The notes: generated by a model from the sequence alone, not told the origin. Counted from the first letter of the stretch, positions 8,924-18,486 are shown. The stretch is DNA of 64,000 bases from an uncultured Ruminococcus sp. (GCA_947627625.1 CANQWR010000002.1:186001-250000), one strand, 5' to 3'. Numbers and translations are program-made.

Positions 8924-10807
8924 ATGAAATTGTGCTTATCGTGTATGAATGAGTACGCAAAGGAGCTTGAAAAGTGTCCTCATTGCGGGAGTTTCGGGAC
9001 TCAAAATCCCGAAAACAGCCTTAAAGCAGGTACTGTCCTGAACGGCAGGTATACAGTCGGAGCAGTTCTGTCGGGCGACAAAATAAAAAACACTATATCT
9101 TATATCTCTTATGACAGTGTTCTCGGCAATAAGACAGTCGTCTGTGAATATTTTCCGTCGGGGATAATGACCCGTGAAAAGGATTCGGGACTTTGCAGGC
9201 TGAGGAGATTTTCAAAGGACAGGTTCTCACAGCAGAGGGAAAAATTTGTCTCAAAGGCGAAGATATTTTCTTACTTTTCAGGCTCTGAGGGTGCAGTAAA
9301 ATATTTTGACACTTTCAGTGCAAATAACACTGTATACTATGTGAGGGAGTACGCAGAGGGAGTGAACCTTTGCAAGTATTTTGAAAATTCCGAAAATTCC
9401 GAAAATTCCGTGGATTTTGATTGCAGGAGGGAAATTTTCAGGGATATTCTTATGCTTGTGAGCTGTCTGCACAGTTCTGGAGTTTTTCACGGTGCGTTGA
9501 AACCCGAAAATATAATCATAAATAACGGCAAGGCAGTTGTGACCGATTTTGAGGTCTGCCCGAACCCCGACAGCAGAGATGTCTTTGACGCTCCCGAACT
9601 GGAGCGTGATTCGGATTTCACGGCTCTCTCCGATATTTATTCACTTTCGGCACTTGCGTTTTTTATTTTTACGGGTGAACTGCCGTCGGGCGACACGAAC
9701 GGCATTTACAAGTGCGGTCTCACACATGAACAGGCGGACACCATAATTTCGGGACTTACTCCAGTCCCACAGAGCAGACCGTCCGCTGTGAGTGAGATAT
9801 TCAGAGTGTTTTTCCCCTTTGAGAATGCCCCCGAGACGGACTATGTACACGGTGTCGCTGAGGACACAAAAAAAATCACTCTGAGACGGCGTTCACAGAT
9901 TGTACTCCGAACAGCGGTCATGCTGATATTTGCACTGACAGCGGTAATATTTGCGGTGAAGCCCGAAGGGGAAAGTTTCAGAGATATGTTTTCCTCAAAT
10001 TCCGAGATAACAGTCCCCGACCTATCGGGACTAAGCCTTGAAGAGGCACAGAGTGAACTTGAGAAAATAGGTCTCAAAATAATGACTTCCGACAAAAATT
10101 ACAGCGGGTACAGTTTGGAGGAACTCAACACGATAGTCCTGCAAACTCCCGTAAACGGTTCTCTCTGCAAAAAGGGCGACACGGTTTATGTGACAGTCGC
10201 ACCGCCGTCGTCACAGCAGATTCAGCAGATTACCACGTCACAGGAGGAGTATTTTTCCGATACGACTGCACCGTCTCCCCCCGAGACTTTCCCGACAGAG
10301 CAGTATTTCAGCGTTCCCGACTTCACGGGAATGGATTCGGGCTACATTGACACGGACGAGAATTTTAGGTGTTTCAGATATGTTTTTGTATACGAGTACA
10401 ACGACTATTTCCCCGAGGGAACTGTTTTCAGACAGTCTCCCGAACCGACCGATATGACGGGTGATTCTCTTACATACGGTGGAGAGATAACCGTCTTTGT
10501 CAGCAAGGGAACGGCACCTGTTTATGAGGAACAGCCCGTACAGACGGTTACAGAGCCCGAGACGATTGAAACCACTTCCGTCGAGGAGACTACTGCCGAG
10601 ACTGTATCGACAACCTCCGAGAGCGTCACGGAGACATCTTCCACCGATACGACAGAAACAGAACCGCTGTCCTCCGAGAATACGGATACTGTGGAGACTT
10701 CCGTCAGCACCGAACTATTCCCCGAAATGCAGACGGAGAGTGTTATTCGTAATGAATACGATTCCGAGAACAGCTATGTGCAGGACAATATTTCCGACAA
10801 TGATTAA
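8924..10807 (+). CDS. PASTA-domain protein with zinc ribbon and degenerate Ser/Thr kinase domain
   Basis: A 627-residue membrane signalling protein. Order: zinc ribbon (CLSCMN...CPHCG, residues 4-24), protein-kinase fold (about 40-300), membrane helix (about 327-348), two PASTA-like repeats outside (about 360-425 and 465-540), and a Thr/Glu/Ser-rich tail. The kinase domain keeps the APE motif and DIYSL helix but the Gly-rich loop is not recognisable, the VAIK lysine position reads VVCEYFP, and the HRD loop reads HGALKPEN. Lysine and catalytic Asp are therefore both absent, so it is probably a pseudokinase. ATG 8924 with GAAGGGG upstream is preferred to the track TTG at 8894. Single-gene unit; it may bind peptidoglycan or a partner. 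Confidence 0.85.
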   Translation: MKLCLSCMNEYAKELEKCPHCGSFGTQNPENSLKAGTVLNGRYTVGAVLSGDKIKNTISYISYDSVLGNKTVVCEYFPSGIMTREKDSGLCRLRRFSKDRFSQQREKFVSKAKIFSYFSGSEGAVKYFDTFSANNTVYYVREYAEGVNLCKYFENSENSENSVDFDCRREIFRDILMLVSCLHSSGVFHGALKPENIIINNGKAVVTDFEVCPNPDSRDVFDAPELERDSDFTALSDIYSLSALAFFIFTGELPSGDTNGIYKCGLTHEQADTIISGLTPVPQSRPSAVSEIFRVFFPFENAPETDYVHGVAEDTKKITLRRRSQIVLRTAVMLIFALTAVIFAVKPEGESFRDMFSSNSEITVPDLSGLSLEEAQSELEKIGLKIMTSDKNYSGYSLEELNTIVLQTPVNGSLCKKGDTVYVTVAPPSSQQIQQITTSQEEYFSDTTAPSPPETFPTEQYFSVPDFTGMDSGYIDTDENFRCFRYVFVYEYNDYFPEGTVFRQSPEPTDMTGDSLTYGGEITVFVSKGTAPVYEEQPVQTVTEPETIETTSVEETTAETVSTTSESVTETSSTDTTETEPLSSENTDTVETSVSTELFPEMQTESVIRNEYDSENSYVQDNISDND

Positions 10808-10852
10808 ATTTAATTTAATTAAAATAAATTAAAATAAATTAAAATAGAAAAC

Positions 10853-10882
10853 TGCCGTGGCTTTTGTCACGGCAATTTTTTT
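10853..10882. terminator. Terminator between convergent genes
   Basis: TGCCGTG (10853-10859) pairs with CACGGCA (10868-10874), followed by a T run on the plus strand. It ends the pseudokinase transcript; it lies five bases beyond the minus-strand GTPase stop and may serve both. Confidence 0.8.
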
Positions 10883-10886
10883 AATT

Positions 10887-13451
10887 TTAATTTTTGTAAC
10901 TGTCTATATACTCTCTTATCGAATTTTCGGCATTTTCAACCATCATGTGAAATTCATTTGCGGAAACTCTCATTGCACCGTTTCCGAGAATTATCATCTG
11001 TTCGAGTGCATCGGAAGTGGCAACCCTGACACGGTAGTCCTTTGCGAGTTCGTGACTTATGCGTTCGATATAGCTGTCAGCGGTTTCAGCCTCCTGAGTG
11101 TACACGATATTTATATTAAAATATTTTATTATCTCACGTTTCTGTCCCTTGACCCTGTAGGCATCGAACACAAGGATAATATTGCACCCTGCGTAACCCT
11201 GATAATTGCACATCATGTCCATAAGTTTTATTCTTGCGGATTCAAGGTCTTTTTCGGCGAGAGTTTTGAGTTCGTCCCAAGAGAATATAATATTATAGCC
11301 GTCCACAAGGAGATAGTTCCCCTTGTAATCGGGAATTTTGACGGGCTTGCTGTAGTCGGGAGATTTTTTTGTCTTTTGAAAAGCCTTTCTCCTGTCGGTG
11401 TTTATTTTGCCGTAAGTGCGTTCAAAAATCTCCATGAGTTCCTCATCGGAGGTAAATTTTTCAATATATCTCCTGACATTCCGAGATTTTGTCTCTGTGG
11501 ACTCCCGACTGTTATCCGTAAAAGCGGGGAGGTGCATATGTGATTGGACTTCATTCCACTTGACTATATGCCCTGCACCGTGAGAGCAGAAAACCGAATC
11601 CGCACTGTTTTCTGTGTCGGCATCGCAGTCATAGTTAATACTTTTTATAATTTCGTCAGCGTTATGGCACTCTCTGTACCCGCACGGAATAAGTGTCAGC
11701 CTGCCCTTGCCCCTTGAATAATTGATAATATCCTGTTGATAGCCGTTTATCTCCGAGACGGGAGCAGTTCCCGCTATTACGGAAAAATCGCCGTCGGTCT
11801 GTGGGGAGTCAAACTCCGCTGACATATTCTGCAGATCGGAAATAGCACGTCCCACGCATTCGGACGGAATTTCAAGCTGATATTTATAATAGGGTTCGAG
11901 CAGGACAGACTGTGCAGACCTCAGCCCTTGACGGACTGCCCTGTAGGAAGCCTGTCGGAAGTCGCCGCCCTCTGTGTGTTTCAGGTGAGCTTTTCCCGAC
12001 ACGAGAGTTATTTTAACGTCCGTGACGGGCGAACCTGTCAGGACACCGAGGTGAATTTTCTCTTCAAGATTTGACAGAATAAGTCTCTGCCAGTTGCGGT
12101 CGAGGGAGTCCTCACTGCAAATTGTGTCAAAGACTACCCCCGAACCCCTTTCAAGCGGTTCGATAAGGACGTGTACTTCCGCATAGTGCCTGAGGGGTTC
12201 ATAGTGCCCGACACCCTCAACAGTGTTTTTAATAGTCTCCTTATATGCGATTGCACCGTTTCCGAAAGATATGTCAAAGCCGAATCTGGTCTTTACAATC
12301 TGGGATATGACTTCAAGCTGAACCGCTCCCATGAGTTGCAGGCTTATCTGTTTAGTCTGTTCGTCCCATATGATGTGTAGTTGCGGATCTTCATCTTCAA
12401 GAAGTCTCAAATCTTTAAGGGCTTCATAATTATTCACATTTTCGGGCAGAATTGCGTTATAAGTCATAACGGGTTCGAGAACAGCCCTGTCCGAATTTCT
12501 CACACAGCCTATGCCCTGTCCCGCATAGGTGTTTTCGAGACCCGTCACGGCACAGATGTCCCCGACTTCCGCAAATTCGGCATTTTTGAACTTCCCGCCA
12601 AAGCAGAATCTCAGGGAACTTATTTTCTCTGAAATTTCCTCTCCGTTTTTGTCTTTATAATTCAGACTGTCACGGACGGCAAGTCTTCCGCCCATTATTT
12701 TCATGTGGGTAAGACGGTTTCCCCTGTCGTCGTAGGTTATTTTGTAGACCTTTGCACCGAAATCGTCGTAAAGTTTCGGACAGCGTGTGTAGCGGTCGAG
12801 AGCTGAGAGAAGTTTTTCCACACCCTCCATGCGGAGGGCAGACCCGAAAAAGCACGGAAAAATTCTCCTGTCGGCAATGGCGGAGACTATCTCCTCATCG
12901 GACAGAGAGCCTTTTTCTATATAGTTATTCATGAGTTCCTCACAGCAGAGTGCGGAATTTTCCTGAATATCGTCCTCCGAACCCGAAAAATCCACACAGG
13001 CAGATGAGAGATTTTTCTGTAGTCTCTCAATTATGACGGACTTTTCGGGAGTTATCAGGTCTGTTTTGTTCACGAATATAAACACGGGAATTTCGTACTT
13101 TCGGAGGAGATTCCAAAGTGTCACCGTGTGATTTTGCACGCCGTCCGTACCGCTTATAACGAGTATTGCGTAATCGAGAACAGGCATAGTGCGTTCTGCC
13201 TCAGCGGAGAAGTCAACGTGACCGGGGGTGTCAAGGAGAGTTATGTGAGAGTCGCCCCACTCTATCTCCGCACGGCTTGAAAAGACCGTTATACCCCTGT
13301 TTCTCTCTATCTGGTCAGTGTCGAGAAAGGAGTTTCCCGAATCGACTCTGCCGAGTTTTCTTATCTGCCCTGTTGTATACAGGAGTGCTTCGGCAAGGGT
13401 AGTTTTCCCCGAGTCGACATGGGCAGTTATACCTAAAACAAATTTTTTCAT
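10887..13451 (-). CDS. Tet(M)-like ribosomal GTPase fused to a NYN/Rae1-like nuclease domain
   Basis: An 854-residue fusion. Residues 1-~650 are an EF-G/Tet(M)-family translational GTPase: G1 AHVDSGKTT, G2 in RGIT, G3 DTPGHVDF and G4 NKTD, followed by EF-G domains II-V. About residues 700-854 form a NYN (YacP/Rae1-type) domain starting LLVDGYNIIFSW, with conserved acidic residues in LVFDAYR, ADSYIER and ATSDALEQ. B. subtilis Rae1 is a ribosome-associated mRNA endonuclease acting at the A site, so joining it to a factor that binds the same site suggests ribosome-directed RNA cleavage or rescue. Automatic pipelines would probably call it tetracycline resistance; that is not shown. The ribosome site is weak. 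Confidence 0.85.
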   Translation of the reverse strand: MKKFVLGITAHVDSGKTTLAEALLYTTGQIRKLGRVDSGNSFLDTDQIERNRGITVFSSRAEIEWGDSHITLLDTPGHVDFSAEAERTMPVLDYAILVISGTDGVQNHTVTLWNLLRKYEIPVFIFVNKTDLITPEKSVIIERLQKNLSSACVDFSGSEDDIQENSALCCEELMNNYIEKGSLSDEEIVSAIADRRIFPCFFGSALRMEGVEKLLSALDRYTRCPKLYDDFGAKVYKITYDDRGNRLTHMKIMGGRLAVRDSLNYKDKNGEEISEKISSLRFCFGGKFKNAEFAEVGDICAVTGLENTYAGQGIGCVRNSDRAVLEPVMTYNAILPENVNNYEALKDLRLLEDEDPQLHIIWDEQTKQISLQLMGAVQLEVISQIVKTRFGFDISFGNGAIAYKETIKNTVEGVGHYEPLRHYAEVHVLIEPLERGSGVVFDTICSEDSLDRNWQRLILSNLEEKIHLGVLTGSPVTDVKITLVSGKAHLKHTEGGDFRQASYRAVRQGLRSAQSVLLEPYYKYQLEIPSECVGRAISDLQNMSAEFDSPQTDGDFSVIAGTAPVSEINGYQQDIINYSRGKGRLTLIPCGYRECHNADEIIKSINYDCDADTENSADSVFCSHGAGHIVKWNEVQSHMHLPAFTDNSRESTETKSRNVRRYIEKFTSDEELMEIFERTYGKINTDRRKAFQKTKKSPDYSKPVKIPDYKGNYLLVDGYNIIFSWDELKTLAEKDLESARIKLMDMMCNYQGYAGCNIILVFDAYRVKGQKREIIKYFNINIVYTQEAETADSYIERISHELAKDYRVRVATSDALEQMIILGNGAMRVSANEFHMMVENAENSIREYIDSYKN

Positions 13452-13510
13452 ATCAAATTCTTTTCAGTTTTTATTTTATTTTATTTTTTTAATTTTTATA
13501 TTATTATAAC

Positions 13511-13629
13511 AATAAGGGGCAGGGGGCTTTGCCCCCTGAACCCCCACAAGGGGCTCCGCCCCTTGACCCCGCTGGGGGGTGATTTGAAAATGGGGACACC
13601 CCATACCCCGCCCCCAGACCCCCCATGAT
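13511..13629 (-). repeat. GC-run repeat, reverse copy 3
   Basis: Reverse orientation, ending CCCCATGATTATTCCCACAG, the mirror of the window-start flank. It carries an extra internal segment around GGGGACACCCC not found in other copies. It lies between divergent genes. Confidence 0.8.
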
Positions 13630-13769
13630 TATTCCCACAGAAGAAATAATTATAAGGAGAGGGGACTTTTCCCCTCGTCCCCCATGCAAGAAAATTTGGT
13701 CACAGAATAACAGCTTTCTTGTAATATATCACATATGCCGTATTTTGTCAAGAGTTTTCAAAAAAAATA

Positions 13770-13798
13770 TTGACTTTTCATAGATTATGCTGTATAAT
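13770..13798 (+). promoter_or_regulatory. Sigma-A promoter of the coiled-coil gene
   Basis: TTGACT (13770-13775), 17 nt, TATAAT (13793-13798). Confidence 0.7.
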
Positions 13799-13830
13799 TA
13801 TAAAGTAATAACTTGTATGGAGGATTCGTT

Positions 13831-14595
13831 ATGGACAAAGACGATGAAATAAAAAAACTAAGGGAACAGGTGGCGAAACTCGAAAATTCACTTAGCGAGT
13901 GTCAGGCACAACTCGAAATAACCGCTGCGGGCGGGGAAGTTTCTGCACTAAGCTCCGTATTCACCGAGGCTAAAAAGTTTGCCGACAACATTGTTTATGA
14001 GGCAAAAAAGCGTTCTGCCGACATAATTGCGGACGCACAGAATAAGACTGTCCAAATGGAAACAGCGTCCGAAAATTTCAGGGCGGTCATTCTTGCGGAC
14101 ACCGCCGAGATACGTTTGGAAATAGAGACCGTCAGAAAAACTCTTGAGGAGACGGAAAAGACCGCAAAAAATGCCCTTGAGAGACTGAAAAGTGCGGAGG
14201 AACTTCTTTGCAGGACGGAGGAGAGACTGAAAGAAAACGGAGTACCCGAGTTTAAGATTCCGAAAGAGATAAAGCCCGTATATCCCGAAAATCCCGAGGA
14301 AGTTCAAAGACACAAAGAGCGGGAGAAGAAGAAAAACAGTGAACTGGAGAGACTTCAGGCTATGGCAAAGGCACTCAGCGGAGAGAGTGCGGAAACGGCA
14401 GAAAAAGCCGAGGAAACTCCCGAAAAGACGGCTGCTTCAAGTCTTGAACAGCTTATGAAACAGGCACAGGAAATCGGTGGAGACGGCAAAAATGACGAAA
14501 ATGACAAAAAAGACGAGAGTGTAAAAAAAGAGAGTGAGAACAAAAAGGCGGGAGCAAGTCTTGAAGACCTTATGAAACAGGCTCAGGCTCTCTGA
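13831..14595 (+). CDS. Coiled-coil protein, DivIVA-like in composition
   Basis: A 254-residue, highly charged protein with no signal peptide or membrane helix. Residues 1-30 show leucine heptads (IKKLREQVAKLENSLSE); residues about 45-150 form a second long Ala/Glu/Lys-rich coiled coil resembling the second half of DivIVA-like proteins, but the conserved DivIVA N-terminal motif is absent. The C-terminus has two copies of a SLEQLMKQAQ / SLEDLMKQAQ motif separated by an acidic/lysine linker; the repeated motif may be a short interaction peptide. ATG 13831 follows GGAGG by 7 bases. The function is not known. Confidence 0.65.
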   Translation: MDKDDEIKKLREQVAKLENSLSECQAQLEITAAGGEVSALSSVFTEAKKFADNIVYEAKKRSADIIADAQNKTVQMETASENFRAVILADTAEIRLEIETVRKTLEETEKTAKNALERLKSAEELLCRTEERLKENGVPEFKIPKEIKPVYPENPEEVQRHKEREKKKNSELERLQAMAKALSGESAETAEKAEETPEKTAASSLEQLMKQAQEIGGDGKNDENDKKDESVKKESENKKAGASLEDLMKQAQAL

Positions 14596-14690
14596 ATTTC
14601 CACATTTAATATTTATATAATATTTAATAATATTTAATAATATTTAATAATATTTAATAATATTTTATAATTTATAATTTAATAATCTGA
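14596..14690. repeat. AT-only simple repeat
   Basis: Tandem copies of a 10-base unit close to TAATATTTAA, about seven units with decay at the edges. It has no coding potential and probably arose by slippage. Confidence 0.75.
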
Positions 14691-14767
14691 TAATTTGAGC
14701 CGAATTGCAGACGGAAGAGACGAAACATTAACCGTATGTCTTTTCGGACGAGGAGTTGTTTTTTTTA

Positions 14768-16447
14768 ATGAACGAAATAATTATTGTAAAGCCCGACAAG
14801 TGCGTGGGCTGTAACGCCTGTGTCAGGAACTGTCCCGCCCCCGAGGCGAATATAACAAAAATGCTTGAGGACGGAAGATTTGTCACGACCGTAAACCCCG
14901 AACGCTGTATAACGTGCGGAGAGTGTGTAAGGACGTGTAACCACGGTGCAAGGGACTACATTGACGACACAGAGAACTGTATGTCCAGAATGAAAAAAGA
15001 CAAGATAATAGTTCTTGCGACACCCGCTATAAAGACGGTCTACCCGACACAGTGGAAAGGTATTCTCGACTGGTTCAGGAACAACGGTTGTATTATATAC
15101 GACGTTTCACTCGGTGCGGACATATGTACTTGGGCACACGTCAGGTCAATAGAGAACAAAAAAGTCGGAAACCTTATAACACAGCCGTGTGCGGCAATAG
15201 TGAAGTACATAGAGATCTATCAGCCTAAACTTCTGATGAACCTGTCGCCGATACACAGTCCTATAGCGTGTGCAGTGACGTACATAAGGAAGTACCAGAA
15301 GAGGACCAATCCTATAGCGGTACTGTCGCCGTGCATAGCGAAAAAGACGGAGTTTGTCGAGACGGGTCTTGTCGATTTCAACGTGACTTTCAAGAAATTA
15401 AGTGAATATTTTGACAAGAACGATATAAAAATACCGTCAAATTCCGCACACGATTTTTCCTACCAGTTTGAGGACCAGCAGGGTCAGGTGGGTGCGGTGT
15501 ACCCCCGTCCGGGCGGACTTCGTGACAACATATGGCTTCACGACCCCGATATAAATATAACTACTTCGGAGGGAGTACACAAGGTTTACCCCGAACTCGA
15601 TATGTACGCAAGTATGGCGGAGTACAAACACCCTGAAGTATTTGACGTTCTGTCTTGTGAATTTGGCTGTAATGTCGGACCTGCGTCGGGAACAGACCAG
15701 ACCGTATTTGACGTAATGGCTACTATGAGAGAAGTCGAAAAAGAAGCTAAAAAGAGGCGTAAGACGGGCGTATTCCGTTCGGGAGAGGATAAACTTTTCA
15801 AAAAATTTGACGAGGAACTCACTCTGTCGGATTTCATGAGAAATTACAGACCTCTCAAACCTTCACCCATCCCGACGGAAAAACAGCTTATGTCTGTTTA
15901 TGAACTCATGGGCAAGCACACCGAGGCAGACAGGAATTTCAACTGCCACGCCTGCGGTTACAAGTCGTGCAGAGATATGGCTATAGCGATAAGCAGAGGA
16001 CTGAACACCCCCGAAAACTGCATAGTACACGCAAAATCCGTCCTCACGGCAAGGCACAGTGAACTCACCAAACAGCACGAGAAACTCGCCGAGATAACTA
16101 ACGAGTGTCTTGAACTTTCGGATAAACTCAGACAGGATATTAAACTTATAACCGAAAACATGGGTACTATAAGCAATTCCACAAACAAGACGAGCGAAAA
16201 GGCATCTCAGGTGAACAATCTGCTCAACAATATAGTGACGTTCTGTAACAGCAACACCACTATGGACGAGAACAGTGTCAAGCAGATGGTCGGAATACTT
16301 GAAATGACAATAAAGGCGTTCAGTGCACTTGACGACAACGTTGTCGCAACAAATGAGAGTTCCGTAATGATAAACAAGTCAATAGGACAGATTATCTCTC
16401 TTGTTGACGACATAAACAACACTCTCCACAAGGCAAGCGAGAAGTAA
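14768..16447 (+). CDS. [FeFe]-hydrogenase-like iron-sulfur protein, probably sensory
   Basis: A 559-residue soluble protein. Residues 8-62 hold two [4Fe-4S] motifs (CVGCNACVRNCP, CITCGECVRTC). Residues about 75-350 match the hydrogenase large-subunit C-terminal domain. Motif P2 is present (SPCIAKKTE) and P3 keeps both cysteines (SCEFGC), but P1, normally TSCCP, reads LSPIHSP with no cysteine. A further CHACGYKSC cluster (about 398) is followed by a coiled coil resembling chemoreceptor signalling segments. This is the plan of putative sensory hydrogenases rather than of turnover enzymes. ATG 14768 is chosen over TTG 14756, because AGGAG ends at 14755. Its partner may be the PP2C or kinase genes downstream. 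Confidence 0.8.
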   Translation: MNEIIIVKPDKCVGCNACVRNCPAPEANITKMLEDGRFVTTVNPERCITCGECVRTCNHGARDYIDDTENCMSRMKKDKIIVLATPAIKTVYPTQWKGILDWFRNNGCIIYDVSLGADICTWAHVRSIENKKVGNLITQPCAAIVKYIEIYQPKLLMNLSPIHSPIACAVTYIRKYQKRTNPIAVLSPCIAKKTEFVETGLVDFNVTFKKLSEYFDKNDIKIPSNSAHDFSYQFEDQQGQVGAVYPRPGGLRDNIWLHDPDINITTSEGVHKVYPELDMYASMAEYKHPEVFDVLSCEFGCNVGPASGTDQTVFDVMATMREVEKEAKKRRKTGVFRSGEDKLFKKFDEELTLSDFMRNYRPLKPSPIPTEKQLMSVYELMGKHTEADRNFNCHACGYKSCRDMAIAISRGLNTPENCIVHAKSVLTARHSELTKQHEKLAEITNECLELSDKLRQDIKLITENMGTISNSTNKTSEKASQVNNLLNNIVTFCNSNTTMDENSVKQMVGILEMTIKAFSALDDNVVATNESSVMINKSIGQIISLVDDINNTLHKASEK

Positions 16448-16518
16448 TATTAAAATATTAAATTAAATCAAATTAAAATACACGGCAGTTACACTCTCAC
16501 AGTGAGGAGATGGGTTTT

Positions 16519-18270
16519 GTGAAAGATTTGTTTGACATAGAAAACGGTGTACTCAGGGCTTTCAACGGAAACGGCAAGCCCGAAGCGGTTATTCCCGAGG
16601 AAGTTTCGGAGATATACGAGTACGCCTTTGCAGAACACGGCGAGCTTGAAAAAATTGTGATACCCGAGGGTGTCACGAAAATAGGACAGAATGCTTTTAT
16701 GTGCTGTAGTGAACTCAGGGAGATTGTACTGCCGTCCACGCTTGAGAGGGTCGGGAGGTTTGCCTTCTGGGACTGTGGAGAGCTTGGGCATATAGAGTTC
16801 GACAACGGACTTAAATATATAGGCAACTCCGCATTCAGGGGCTGTGATATGCTGAAGCGGGCGGTAATCCCCGACACTGTTGAGTATATAGGCGAGAGTG
16901 CTTTTTCCGACTGCTGTAGTCTTGAGGAGATAAACATTCCCAAGAGCATGGACACGATAAGAAAGAGAGTTTTTTCGGACTGTCAGGCTTTGGAGAGAGT
17001 TTTTATTCCCGAAAATGTGAGGACTATAGACGATTACGCCTTTGAATCATGTCTTGCCCTTGAAAACGTGGAACTGTCCGAGGGGCTTGTTGACATAGGT
17101 CGCCACGCCTTTACGGGGTGCAGAAGTCTTGAAAAGATAGATATTCCCGACAGTGTAAACAGAATAGGCGGCAGTGCGTTTGACAGAACTCCGCTTGTTG
17201 AGGACTGCAAAGACGAATTTATGATATTGGGTTCGGGGATACTTGTTGTCTATAACGGAAGTGACAGGTGCGTAAAAATTCCCGACGGGGTGAGACATAT
17301 TTCGGAGTGTGCATTTGCCCACTGTGAGGACATAGAGGAAATAATAATTCCTGAGACTGTCTCGGCTGTCGGGGACTACGCTTTTGAACACTGTACGTCC
17401 CTTGAAAAAGTCGAATTTCTGGGAGACAGTGTGAAATATCTCGGGAACAGAGTTTTTATAGACTGTGTCTCGCTCCGAAATTTGAGACTGCCTGAAAGTA
17501 TCACGCACATGGGGAGCGAAATTTTATATAACACGGGTGTCTCTTACGAGTGTGCGGACGAATTTCTGATAATAAGCGACAAATATCTTGTCGAGTACAG
17601 CGGAGACGGCGAGAGTTGCACAATTCCCGACGGAGTTGAGATAATAGCTTCTGGAGCGTTTGCAGGCAGGGTGAACCTCAAAGAAGTCAAAATTCCCAAC
17701 AGTGTCGCTGTGATTGGAGAGGGAGCATTCAGGTGGTGCGGAAATCTGAGGACTGCCGAAATACCTGTCAGTGCCGTGCAGATAGGCGGAGAGGCTTTCG
17801 GGAGCAGTGAGGGGCTTGAAGTAGTCTGGAGGGGCGAAAATTTCGGTGAAATTGTCTTCGGTGAGAGGGCTTTTCTGAAAAACACCCGTTTCACACTCTC
17901 TGACGGCGGTTTCGTGAGACTTCTGTCGGACACAACAGCGGGAGTAAGTCATTTGATAAAATTTTTAAGTTCCCCGACAGAGGACAATTTCAACTTGCTT
18001 GAATACGAAGAGTATAAAATATATACAGCTGTCCATTTCGGAGATAAATTCACATTTTGCCGTGACTATCTGTCCGAACACGTCAGGGAGACCCTCTGTC
18101 TCGCTGTCTCAACGGAGGACGAAAACTTTCTGAAGAGATTTCTTGAAATGAAAATTGCCGTGAAATCCGATTTTGAAAACGCACTCCGATGTGCCACAGA
18201 GATAAATTCTCAGAGATTTATACAGCTTTTGAGGGAGATTATATCCTCTCTCGACGGAAATTTTTCGTAA
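16519..18270 (+). CDS. BspA-type leucine-rich-repeat protein (LRR_5), cytoplasmic
   Basis: A 583-residue protein made of about fifteen LRR_5 units of the form LEKIVIPEGVTKIGQNAF, from residue about 15 to 430, then a helical 130-residue C-terminus with faint ankyrin-like character. It has no signal peptide, lipobox or anchor, unlike the secreted LRR protein at 25-28 kb, so it is probably internal. The start is uncertain: ATG 16510 directly abuts GAGGAG (16504-16509), whereas GTG 16519 sits 9 bases from it and is preferred. It lies 60-70 bases after the hydrogenase-like gene in the same direction, so co-transcription is likely. These repeats mediate protein contacts; the role is unknown. Confidence 0.8.
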   Translation: MKDLFDIENGVLRAFNGNGKPEAVIPEEVSEIYEYAFAEHGELEKIVIPEGVTKIGQNAFMCCSELREIVLPSTLERVGRFAFWDCGELGHIEFDNGLKYIGNSAFRGCDMLKRAVIPDTVEYIGESAFSDCCSLEEINIPKSMDTIRKRVFSDCQALERVFIPENVRTIDDYAFESCLALENVELSEGLVDIGRHAFTGCRSLEKIDIPDSVNRIGGSAFDRTPLVEDCKDEFMILGSGILVVYNGSDRCVKIPDGVRHISECAFAHCEDIEEIIIPETVSAVGDYAFEHCTSLEKVEFLGDSVKYLGNRVFIDCVSLRNLRLPESITHMGSEILYNTGVSYECADEFLIISDKYLVEYSGDGESCTIPDGVEIIASGAFAGRVNLKEVKIPNSVAVIGEGAFRWCGNLRTAEIPVSAVQIGGEAFGSSEGLEVVWRGENFGEIVFGERAFLKNTRFTLSDGGFVRLLSDTTAGVSHLIKFLSSPTEDNFNLLEYEEYKIYTAVHFGDKFTFCRDYLSEHVRETLCLAVSTEDENFLKRFLEMKIAVKSDFENALRCATEINSQRFIQLLREIISSLDGNFS

Positions 18271-18307
18271 TTTGACCTGTCTGCTGTAAATTATTTTCAT
18301 TTTCCCC

Positions 18308-18336
18308 TTGACATTCTCACAAAAAAATGATATACT
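18308..18336 (+). promoter_or_regulatory. Sigma-A promoter of the TerY-P-like triad
   Basis: TTGACA (18308-18313), 17 nt, TATACT (18331-18336) with TG one base before the -10 box. The leader of about 145 nt contains a CCGGA...TCCGG stem (18415-18456). Confidence 0.7.
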
Positions 18337-18486
18337 ATTAGATAAGTAATTTGTACAGTCGAGGTTAAAACTCATAATTTAATTTCAGCTTTTTTATCCC
18401 GATAGTATAATACAGCCGGAAGTCTCTCAGGCTTTTGACACCTGCTGACAGTCCGGTTTACATCACACTCAGGAAGGAGAAGTTAA

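Noticed and set aside
10857-11543. 228-aa plus-strand ORF opposite the GTPase-nuclease gene
   Set aside because: It is antisense to a clearly coding region with strong family motifs; no ribosome site or promoter.
10887-13451. Calling the Tet(M)-like gene a tetracycline resistance determinant
   Set aside because: The C-terminal NYN domain and chromosomal setting argue for a housekeeping ribosome factor; resistance is not shown by sequence.
14768-16447. Active [FeFe] hydrogenase
   Set aside because: The P1 cysteine motif is absent, so catalysis is not supported.
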